Shown piece after piece: positions 54,180 through 64,000 of a stretch of DNA of 64,000 bases. The position numbers were made by a program, and so were the translations under genes. The notes under the pieces are model-generated. The model made no database searches. It was given only the letters and a program-made list of their open reading frames with translations, and was not told where the DNA came from. Numbering within the stretch: the first letter of the stretch is position 1; every line of letters starts with the position of its first letter. Where the stretch lies: NCBI RefSeq assembly GCF_000764305.2, contig NW_025941414.1, positions 372,001 to 436,000 of the forward strand, given 5' to 3'. This stretch comes from Hyalella azteca. Taxonomy: Eukaryota > Arthropoda > Malacostraca > Amphipoda > Hyalellidae.

Positions 54180-55498
54180 CATATTCTAAAGTGAGGTTTA
54201 GCTGTTGGAACGAGTGTATTTGTACTAATATTGCGAAGCATTCAGATTCCCTGTAGGTGTTTAGCTCATCCAGGAAAAATAGTAATTTTGATATATTATA
54301 ACAATCATAGTATTGAAATAGCCCATCAACGCAACTAAAGCACCAGTATTCTCCGTTTTGAAGTCCATGAAGTTTTATTTAGGACCGACAACCTCAAGTG
54401 ATGATTGTTATCTTACTAAAAATGTGGTGGGATTGGTGTCATCAACGAAGATGCCCGATGTTGTTATAAATGAAATTTTTATTTTATCTCTAAGCTTGGA
54501 TGGGGAATACAAGCGTCATCACCTACACCACCACCATTATCAGGATCATTACAACCAGTCTCATCACCTATTATTTTTGAAAACGGAAGGGCAAGAATTG
54601 AGAGAATCCGTGGTTGCGAGGAAGAGACAATATATTCCGAAAAGTTAATACATACTAAAGTTAAAAATTAAAAGTTAAAAAAGGAAACATTAGGCATAGC
54701 CTTGTTTTTATGCATCTAATTTATGGAAAACCTTAGTGTGGCAATGAACATCGGATTTAATTCCCTAATTAACTCCCAAAAGTTTCCCGACGTTCATCGC
54801 TGTAGTAGACAATTTCATTGTTTTCATTACTGTACAACTTGATTTCCCAGCATTCATTTCGTTACTAGTTAATTTCCCAACATGCACCACTCTTCCAGGT
54901 AATTTCCTAACATTAATGCTTGACGTAATTTTCAGTATTAGTTACCTTAAAAAATTTTCAGACGTCGACATAGTGGATAAATTTCATTCTAGCTTAAGAA
55001 GTGACAGTCCAAATATCACGCACCGACCTGAAAAGTTCTCTGTGGGGAATTAACCTACCATAGGAGGGATTTTTTTTGTGGATCGATTTTCAGATAATAT
55101 AATTGACGATATAAATTTAGGGGTTTTATGTAATTCTATTATACATACTGATAGCGCGTCAATTATGATTGCTTCTTAAAATAAGTTTTGGTATGTTGGA
55201 TTGGGGGGCTGTTACTTTGCGGTATATACAGGGTTACCAACGTGAAACTCTGTGAAACTCACACTTACTAATAATTATTGCCGAAGTGATGCATTGTGAA
55301 TGAAAAATGTTTAATGGAGTACGAAATGAAGTGTATGATATTCAATTTATTAATTTTAGAGGCACATTTATTAATATTCGTTTAAATTATTATTATTAAT
55401 TGGAATTAAATAATTTATGAAGATATATTATACACTATACTTTCCGATGTCGGGATATTATTTAAGACTTGTAGCTGCCTTACGTTGAGAACACGTTG
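54180..55498 (+). promoter_or_regulatory. Conserved 5' flank of gene C (putative promoter/5' UTR)
   Basis: Aligned with the flanks of gene B and copy D over about 1.3 kb, up to the ATG at 55499. The duplicated block extends further upstream to about 53470 and is shared there with copy D (from about 9690) but not with gene B, which lost that part. Confidence 0.45.
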
Positions 55499-58400
55499 AT
55501 GAGGTCAATTCGAATGAGCCGGCAATGCGGCCGAGCGGCTACGCTGTTGCTCCTGCTTATGATGGCCTTGTATGTGCTGCTCACGCCGAACATAAAGCGA
55601 CCCTTTCTTGAGAACAACCTTGGTAAGCTCATAGCAATTCATCGCTATCATAAGTCTTAACATGCAGAACCCGTGATATTGTAATTTTGAAATAATATAT
55701 TAAAGAAATTTAGTCAATGAGAAGAGACAAAATTGTTTTTATGTCTGCTGTGTTTCATCTCAACTTATGGATATCGGTACACATGAATAAATTGCCTCAA
55801 TCTCGATTCATCTAATTTTTATTGGCTCTCAATAATTTAAAGTTACTCACACGCTTTTTGGATGAACCAACTACAGAAATGTAAAATTTTTGCATCAAAT
55901 TGCCCTGTGTGATCGTTTGTTCTTTGACAATAAACATTTTCAGGTATTAATTGAGTCTCTGTTGAGATAATTATTAGAGTTCAACTATTGATTCTAACGT
56001 TGAACTCACATCCAGACTGTGATACGTTTTTACGTGTTCAGCCAAAGCTCGCCCTTTCCCATAAAAAATGAACTTGTATACTCAAAGCTTCAACAATGAA
56101 CCATGCGCGCTTTCTGGTCGTCCAAAACAATGCAGATTTTTCAGCAAATTTGGGAAATTTAATATAATTTACTGATCAAAGATAAAATTTTCACTGACAC
56201 CTATAGAACATTGATATTTTTCTATCAGAACCACGCGGAAGACAGCAAATTCAGGAGGAGATCAATATAATCCTGGTTATTTGCCGCAGTGAGTATAGCA
56301 TTTTTGAACTGGTGATTTGACAAACTTTTTATTGTGTATTTACAATACAATTAAAAATATTTTAATTCCAATATCTAAATCTCATTCATGCATAAATAAT
56401 ATTTTATTCGCAGGCAAATCAAAGAAATTGTTGAATTCCATTGATAGACAATTACTGCAAGCAAGCGTGGCCATCAAATCAGCAGTATATCTCTCCCTTC
56501 AACGCATCAGGTGGGAGTTGTAGAGCATGGTTATCTCTACATGGTGTTTGCGTTGAAAGTCTCGTTCATAGACCTTCGAATAGGTGTTAACGTTGACAGT
56601 CTCGTTCGTAGGCCTTTGAATAGGGGTTTAGGTTGGCAGTTAGCAAGTATCTGGAAAGTTAATCCCAAATGCAACTGTCAGAGCAAGCATCCGGAAACCT
56701 ATCCCCAAATCCAAGGCAGTTTCGTTCATAGACCTTCGAATAGGTGTTTACGTTGAAAGTCTCGTTCATATGCCTTTGAATAGAGGTTTAGGTTGACAGT
56801 CACGTTCATAGACCTTTGAATAGGGGTTTAGGTTGACAGTTTCGTTCATAGACCTTTGAATAGGGGTTTAGGTTGACAGTCTCGTTCATAGGCCTTCGAA
56901 TAAGGGTTTAGGTTGACAGTCTCGTTCATAGACCATTGAATAGGATTAGGATTTTAGGTTGACCGTCTCTTTCCTAGGCCTTTGAATAAAGGTTTAGGAT
57001 GAGTCTAGTTCATAGGCCTTTGAATAGGGGGTTTAGGTTGACAGTTTCGTTCATGGACCTTTGAATAGAGGTTTAGATTGACAGTCACGTTCATAGACCT
57101 TTGAATAGGGGGTTAGGTTGACAGTCTCGTGTAAAAGGCCTTTGAATAGAGGTTTAGGTTGACAGTTTCGTTCATAGACCTTTGAATAGGGGTTTAGGTT
57201 GACAGTCTCGTTCATTGGCCTTTTATTAGGGGTTTAGGTTGACAGTTTCGTTTACAGGCCTTTGAAAAATAGGGGACTCACAGCCAAGGAGTCGCTACAC
57301 TAGGATAATAGTTATTCTGTTTTTTTGCCATTCGATCGAAATAATTTTCTGATAGATATCTTATATCCGACCTTATAGTCTCCTGAGAGTACGATAAAGG
57401 TTGGCTTATGCCGTGTCATACAGAGCTAGCAAGCTGCTTAGATGCTGAACTTCAATCGGTGTCACAGGTTGTACGTGTGTAGCGGCTGCTTTATTTGTTC
57501 CCTGAGTTCTATTGTAGACACCTGCTGTGGAGTAGTCTCGCATCCAAATTTCATTATCCTACTCCCCAATAAATGGTTGAAGTTAACCAACTAGACGACT
57601 TATTCGGCATGGTATTGTGTTTTGTTTCTATTTCAATGGACAATGTGTCTGCGTCTCATTTTTAACGGTTAAATTCCGTTCGGCCACATCTCCGAATGTC
57701 TCAGACGGTATTTATGAAATATTCAGTCATACTGTTTTCTCCATAATTCAGCTTTTGCTGTGGCCGACAAAGATTGGCTCAAGCATTTGGTGCCTTTCAC
57801 AGTTAAATCACATGGTGCTTTTAACAGTTAAATCACATGGTGCTTTTAACAGTTAAATGAGGATTGAGTTGGGGATTGAGTTGTGGTGGGCAGATTATGA
57901 GTACGTGCGAATCATTCCGATTCATTCAAAGAAACGAAATAATTCTTTTCACTCTGTAGGTCATGACGCTTTGGAAAACACATATTTGTGCACTATAAAA
58001 ACGACAAGTTTCTAATTCCAGTTCTAACTGAGCTAATTTGCTTTATATTGACAAAAGTTGAATTTAATTGTGAATTATTTTCAGATTCTTAATCGTGAGC
58101 GACTCCCAGGACGTCTTCAACGAACTGGTAGCTCTGACTCAAGCCTGGCCAACGGCCTACAAAGAAAGAATCTCTTTTAAGGTGACACTTCTCGTGTACA
58201 TATAAGGCATATATTGATTTGAATTTATAATCGAGATAATCTCGGCACTAATTAATGCTATAGTAGCAAGTTTATCAATAACAGTAAGAGTTTTAGAAGT
58301 TGCAGTTCATGTAGAAGTTATGTAGAAGTAAGAATTTGAATGCTACGAGCGGTTGGATTGACAGTCGAATTTTCAGTAGAAGAACCTATAGAATTGATGT

Positions 58401-61400
58401 TAGTTTTCAAAGTTGTAGTGGTTGAAGATGATTAATAATTGAAATCCGAGTTATCTTCAGGTATGAGATTCATTGATTTATTATGCATTTCATTCTAGAA
58501 GGTTAATGAGCTAGCCGAATCAATGAAATTATACATCTTTATTGCTACCAATCTTTAACGCGTGAAAAGTAATCTTTGCAAGTCATGAGGCAGTTTGACA
58601 TTTAACCTGTCTAATTTCGTCTTTAAACACATATCAATCAATACTTCTTCATATTCAATTTGTAAAGATATTATTTGTTGATTTATTTATATAGTAATCT
58701 AGAGGAAATTATATAGTTAATTATATAACTATACTAGAAACTATATATTATATAGTTTCTAGAGAAAAACTAGAATCACTAGTTTTTATGAATAGGGACG
58801 AATAATTGTACGGCCTACACAAGTTATCGTGCAGAATATCCTTCAGTTGTGCATAGTGTAGATTTCACGTTACTTCAAATCATGTAAATCAGAAACACTG
58901 TAGCGGGAGAATTGCGCCCCATACACGACGTTACTGGATCTCTGCCTACGGGCCCTAGCGTACGAGGATTAATCAAAGTGGCTCAGCGAATCTTCACAGG
59001 ACACAAGGTATATTTATATTTCACGGAGAACTCGCAGCCACGACATAGGACTACAAACTTAATTCATTCAAGTTTACAAGTACGGACATTATACAGACAA
59101 TTAGACACAGATATTTACAGACACTACAAAGTGTAGTGGCTCGGGCAAAAGTCGGCTGCCTACTCGTAATCAGCTTCTTTCTTTTCTTTCTTATTTATTC
59201 TTATAGGAGCACTGGAAACTAGACCACAAAGCCCCTTGCCTAAACTGGGTTTAATTAGTACCTAACTGTTTAACAGCTCTGAAAGTGAAAACCTGAAACA
59301 ACTCCTAATCAGCTACTTCTCTAGAACACCATCTACTCATACTTTTTCTCATCAGTCTTTGTCAGAGAGGTGCGGCGGCTGAATAAAACTAACAGCGTTT
59401 TAAGCGTGGCCAAGGCTGGCCCGCTACAACACGCATAGTTGAATTTTAGGTCAAGAATTAGTAGACACTTCAATCAATCGAGAATACTCGCTGCCTCACA
59501 TATCGCTGTAAAATAAATTCTTAGCACCGTATCTATGTAATTTTAGGCTCCCAGATAATTTATTATTAAAGATAACCATTTTAAAACTTTCAGTTCGTGG
59601 CCTCGTGGTACCCGCCGGAGCACGAGGACATGAGAGGCCTCTTCCGTCCCTGCTCGTCTCAGCAACTCTTCCTGCTGCGCCTGCTGCCGGAGGAGTCCTC
59701 CGTCCTCTACATGGACAGCGATGTCATCTTCCTGCGCCCGCCTGAAGAACTCTGGCAAATTTTCAACGAGTTTGACGAACGCCAGTTTGCTGCCGCGGCT
59801 CTTGACAAGCGAGATTATAATTATATACCGAAGGTGAATGAGCTTAAGATAGAAAGCATATTGCATATTGTCTATTGCTAGCTGCGGGCATCAGTACTAT
59901 ATTTTAGAAAGTCAGTCAATTTTGAACATTAATTAGGCTCCTATTGTTATGCTCACTTGCATAGATGGTTTAAACTGTATATGATTTCGAGTAATCTCAT
60001 TTATGAATGACTCTGAAATTTCACATTCACAAATGTTTATTTAAGTCAAGTTTGTATAAATTTGCGAAGCTCTCTTCAAATATAACGGCTAAATATATAA
60101 GTATATAGTATATATATAATGTTATAGCCGCTTGTAACATATAACGAGAAGCTAATGAAATAATGGTTTACTTATCAGTGGTTGGAATTCCATCTTTTCT
60201 TCGTGAGTGTAAAAACTTGAAAAACAAATGTTTGCGGAATTGATGATTTTCTTTGTATCCGCAATGAGTGTAGAGGTGTTTCTCGTGGGAATATACATCA
60301 AGCTGACCGACTGAATTGCTTCTTATTTTTGCAGGAGGTTCGGATGACAGAAATGGGGTTTAACGCAGGTTTGATTCTGATGAATTTAACCCGCATGAGG
60401 CAGTTCCCAGGAGGCTGGGAGGACCAAGTGCTCAACATCACGGCTACATACAGCGATTATTTTCAATATGGCGATCAAGATATACTCAACATCTTCTTCG
60501 CCAAGGTAAGTCGACGTCCCATGACACATGACAGCTTAACACGCTAAACAGGTTCGATTGAAATTTCAAAAAAATTATCGTATCTTACCCGGATTTTTTT
60601 TAGTTTTTTTATTATTGGTAAATTAGCGTTTTAATAAAACTGGCCGTATGAATTATGGTCCTTTCATCACTAGATGTTGGAAACCATAACGGTTGCTCAA
60701 GCAAAGTGTTTTTATAAGTAGTGCGAAGTATTGTTTGTTTCAATTATTGTTGTAAGCCACTGTAGCTCAGCGGTTAGCCCCACCGATTTAAGGAGCTAGC
60801 GCGAGCCCATGAAAGTTCTATCCATGAAAGCTCTATTAATTTCTTAGCGGGTGCGCGGCGCCTAGTTGCCGTCATAGGTGGTGATTGCTGCATGGCCTAG
60901 GGTTGATTTCCATAAGCGAACCCTGGGTATATGGTACCTGGGAAAATTTCAAGACATTAAGGTAATGATCAGTTCATCAAGTCAACCAAAAGAAAAGTTA
61001 GCATTAGCGGAGTTCATTGGTGAGTCCCATTTGGTGAAAACAAAATAGGGGTTAGTAAACTGATATCGATGAGTCGCATTCCATCCCACGAAAAACGGTG
61101 AAATTGCTAATCTCGATATTTTACATTCGACACAAGGGAAAAGACCTAACTAACTCTTTATGAATGTATCTCGATACGGCCGTGAAAAGGTTTCTGTTGA
61201 GATAAAAGTCATAAAACACTGAGTTCACACTATATTCAGTAAACATGTCTGTACAAATCGTTGTGCCCCTGTAGTCCTTACCAGTGCGTAACTAGAACAT
61301 GATTGAATGAATCCTGGATGCTTGCATAACCTAAAGTATGAAAAGCTCTAAATGAAAAACGAAAAATTATTACTATGCATTATTACTAATATGAATAAAT

Positions 61401-63790
61401 TTACACCATTCCCTTACATCATATCGACAAGTCTAATCTGAAAAAGGGAAAATGATTGAAATTATTTTCAATGTTTCAAGAAAATTTAGAGCTAGAAAGG
61501 CCTTAATTAATTGGTAACGATAGTTAACAGATACATTGAGTAAGTTCCGTGGTCAACAATCGACCGTTGTCCTTAATTTCGACCTTTTATGAAACACTAT
61601 CTGCTGAAGGCGACCGCTGCCAATTTTCATTGCCCTACCTCGAAAATTTGATATTTCGTATTGGTGTCGCATGACTAGCGTTTCTGAGTGTGAGAATCAC
61701 AATTAACAAGTCTCCGCTACCAAGTTTATCATACATTCCAATCTAAAATTTTGTTACTTCTATCTATATATATGATGAATATAAACCTATTTTACTATAA
61801 CATGCCATTAATTTCCGAAGATAATGCGATTTCTCATCAATAGGGCATGGAATTTTCATGCTCTAACGAACGAAGACTTAATGCTACGGGCGGCGTGATC
61901 ACTATTAGCGTATCTCAATGACTGAGCCGGGATTCTACCTCGCAATTTTTCATTACAGTTCAAGTCTCATTTCTACCCACTTGGATGCGAGTGGATGGTG
62001 CGACCTTTTTACTGTGAAAGGAAAAAACTTCGTGCCTGTCCGAAAATGATGAACGAAGGTTCGAAGACCGTCCATGGAAGCGGGGGGAGCTTCTATTCTA
62101 GAGGAAAATTTAAAGTGAGTTGAAATCTACTTTAAACATAAAATAAATCTGAGGAATGTATGCTATATCCAGCTAATTAGTTAATAACTTTAATGTAAAT
62201 TGACAAGTATTCAAAGTTCAAAAGCTATTTCGTGACCACTCGTCACTCTTCTAACCAAGTCTGCCATTTGCATTTACAAGTTAAATATAGATTTAATTTG
62301 AGTAGGAAAACGAAAATGTGATATTCGATAAAACGAAAGTCTTTTTTTCTGCCTAAACGATTATTGAAACTTACACCGTTATCTGTCTTAAAAACTTATA
62401 CCAACTAGCCAGATGTTGAAGCAAAATTTTGGCAGACTTGACATGAGGTTCAGGAAAATACGGATTCTTTTTCTGTGGAGTGATTGCATGGTTACCCACC
62501 TTAATATACATCCATTTTCACGTACTTATTTTCCTGAAAAAATTCAAATGTATTTCGAACCTAATTTTATCAACATTTGAAGACAAAGTGGCTCATAGCT
62601 TCATGTTTTTAGCCCATTTTTTCATTTATGGAAAAATGCCCTATTGTGCTCGTCATGTCCATCCGTCCGTCTGCCAGTCTGTCTGTCCGTGACTTCACAT
62701 TTTCGTCGACGAGAAAATGCGCTCTCTGTCACTCACTGCAGTGAGTACTGAGTTATATTTTTTAAACTTGATTATGCAGTATACACACGAGCTGTGGAAA
62801 ACTTGGTATGCCTATAGATTACGTAGGTGCCGATATTTTTATTATATTTTCTAAAGGAATTACAGATGTGTTTAAGCATTCCTATTCAAGTAAAGGCCCA
62901 TCACGTCACGATGTGCTGGTGATGCAAAGGGCCGTGGGCTAGCTAAATGTTAACTCTTGCACTACATATATTCCCTTCTGTTTCAAACTTGTCTAGGGTT
63001 CTATTAAACGTCGTCGACGTCAATGGTATCTTAAGTATATTTTTATCGTCAGAAAACAAAGGATTGGTCTTTGCTTTACCAATGTATACAGATGGAATAA
63101 CTGTCATCAATGTTATTCGTCTTTGAAGGCATATGGTAACAAGAATTACCTGCTGCAGAGAAATGGTTACGGCGAATACTGTAAGAAAATTCGAAGATCC
63201 CTGAAAGAAGAGTCTTAGACTTCCCATCTAAATTTATAAACTGAGAGAATGGCCTCTCAGAATTAACAGAGAGGCCATTGAGAGAATTTTGATAATATTA
63301 TTGCAAAATTAACCTACATAAATTTTACTATTTGCGCTTTCTTAGCACGCAAATTTGGAGAGGAACTGAATGTTGAAATTAATGATGGCTACTCTCCTTT
63401 GATATAATTATCCTAATGACTATTCTATTCTTTATAGGTTTGATTTTATTATTGTTTTATATTTTCATTCATAATTCATGCTCATTTTAGTAGGCTGCGA
63501 GGAATAAATAAGTAATAATACTCGCATTTTGTCCAATGTGGTAATAACAAATAATTTTCTAACGGGTGGTAAAATTTATTATCAATTGCGAATCGTGATG
63601 AGCCCGCAATAAAGAAACATTGAATATTGCCGTGATAATTCAATTAATTATTGACTACCAAGCATGATGTTAATATTTCTATACTTTTCAGGCTTTTTAT
63701 AAAGCGTGGCAAGAACTGAACATGACGCAGCACGTCAATGAATTCCAGGCAAATTTGAGAAAAAAATTTATCTACAGCTCAAAAGGATAA
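55499..63790 (+). CDS. GT8 glycosyltransferase, glucoside xylosyltransferase-like (gene C), 8 exons, frameshifted last exon
   Basis: Exons are 55499-55622, 56229-56288, 56414-56510, 58085-58181, 59594-59833, 60335-60505, 61959-62114 and 63692-63790, encoding 347 residues. It is the close paralogue of gene B: exon 5 and exon 6 differ by a handful of residues, and the DxD (D167, D169), GFNAG and VHG (H302) motifs are intact. The last exon has seven As after the codons for QANL-R where gene B has six. This shifts the frame and gives a stop at 63788-63790; without the extra base the frame would run to a TAG at 63858-63860. The lost part is about 30 C-terminal residues outside the recognised catalytic motifs, so the enzyme may still be active, or the shift may be a homopolymer sequencing error. 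Introns carry copy-specific insertions, including a solo LTR and a minisatellite. Confidence 0.84.
56540..57270. repeat. 40-bp minisatellite in gene C intron 3
   Basis: About 17-18 units of GGTTTAGGTTGACAGTCTCG plus TTCATAGGCCTTTGAATAGG, with TTTCG and CACG variants. Gene B intron 3 has about one unit (42360-42405), so the array expanded after the duplication. Confidence 0.88.
57798..57858. repeat. 25-bp tandem repeat in gene C intron 3
   Basis: Shorter allele of the array at 43075-43185, so the copy number changed after the B/C duplication. Confidence 0.8.
58734..58762. repeat. 29-bp perfect palindrome in gene C intron 4
   Basis: CTAGAAACTATATA, one T, then the exact reverse complement. 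It lies in about 70 bp of palindromic DNA absent from gene B. Confidence 0.8.
58899..59428. mobile_element. Solo LTR of a retrotransposon in gene C intron 4
   Basis: 530 bp beginning TGTAGCGGG and ending CCCGCTACA, the TG...CA form of an LTR, flanked by ACAC on both sides (58895-58898, 59429-59432). Gene B has the uninterrupted site GAAACACGCATAG near 44132. Length, ends and 4-bp duplication fit a gypsy-type solo LTR. The family is unassigned. Confidence 0.85.
60751..61550 (+). repeat. tRNA-headed segment in gene C intron 6, absent from gene B
   Basis: Starts GTAGCTCAGCGGTTAGCC, an A-box-like head. About 760 bp after GCCCCACC are lacking in gene B, which jumps to TAAGTTCCGTGG. A GC-richer stretch at 60841-60950 could be a SINE body. 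Insertion in C or deletion in B cannot be told apart, although the shared head favours deletion in B. Confidence 0.45.
62611..62757 (+). mobile_element. MITE family M1 copy in intron 7 of gene C
   Basis: Shared with gene B intron 7. The end is AGCCCATTTTTTC instead of AGCGCATTTTCTC; the rest is typical. Confidence 0.8.
63127..63496. other. 370-bp segment of gene C intron 7 absent from gene B
   Basis: Gene B joins GTCTTTG directly to CGAGGAATAT (near 47895). The extra DNA contains a hairpin with arms AATGGCCTCTC (63248-63258) and GAGAGGCCATT (63269-63279). No terminal repeats are obvious. Confidence 0.6.
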
Positions 63791-64000
63791 ACGTTGCGTA
63801 GAACATGAATACATTGACCGGATTCTCTCACAGCAACTTGTTCCAAGTGAAAACTCTTAGGCTTGGTATCGGTAGTTGGTATAAAATTAAGCGTGGAGAC
63901 GAGGCATAATTGCTTTTAACTTAGGTCTAAGAATTTTTTTCGTCAGTTTATTCCATTTTGAAAAAAAGCTAACATGGTTTAAATCTTGTGATATTTTTTT

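Noticed and set aside
54358..54648. 96-codon frame with a histidine-rich stretch upstream of gene C
   Set aside because: The histidines come from the CAC repeat of the duplicated 5' flank; the frame is not kept in copies B and D.

Overview
This window is nuclear DNA from an invertebrate animal, most likely an arthropod; the species cannot be fixed from the sequence. The DNA is AT-rich, the genes have eight exons with GT-AG introns, and the spaces are full of DNA transposons (Tc1, hAT, Harbinger-like, fold-back elements) plus pieces of Ty3/gypsy and Penelope-like retroelements. There is no bacterial gene organisation, and almost all short open frames are chance frames or repeat-derived.

The only recognisable host genes form a tandem array of GT8-family glycosyltransferases that most resemble glucoside xylosyltransferases (GXYLT; the Drosophila relative is shams), which in known animals add xylose to O-glucose on Notch-type EGF repeats in the secretory pathway. 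Three plus-strand copies are nearly complete: gene A (16271-31446), gene B (41313-48275) and gene C (55499-63790). I reconstructed all eight exons in each. Exons 2 to 7 have identical lengths in the three genes (60, 97, 97, 240, 171 and 156 bp) with identical intron phases. Predicted proteins are 371, 376 and 347 residues; C is shortened by a one-base expansion of an A run in its last exon. Three broken relatives accompany them: an exon 1 remnant with its 5' flank (copy D, about 9.69-11.89 kb), a degenerate exon 5 at 49.2 kb, and an exon 5 fragment on the minus strand at 52.5 kb.

Layout: 1-9.7 kb is repeat-bearing DNA without a recognised gene. 9.7-11.9 kb is copy D. 11.9-16.2 kb is a transposon cluster, including a hAT element with an 8-bp target duplication and a Harbinger-like element nested inside it. 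16.3-31.4 kb is gene A, whose fourth intron (11.3 kb) is swollen by fold-back, Tc1 and Penelope-like sequences. 31.5-40 kb is intergenic with two large terminal-repeat elements. 40-48.5 kb and 53.5-64 kb are paralogous units carrying genes B and C with their shared upstream flanks. 48.5-53.5 kb holds the two exon 5 fragments and an inverted copy of the 32.9-34.0 kb region.

The B and C units align closely, introns included, so each serves as an empty-site control for insertions in the other. This dates a solo LTR, a fold-back-like element, a 40-bp minisatellite expansion and several other insertions to after the B/C duplication. The 5' part of exon 5, which carries the DxD motif, and much of exon 6 are nearly identical at DNA level between A and B/C although other exons have diverged, which suggests local gene conversion.
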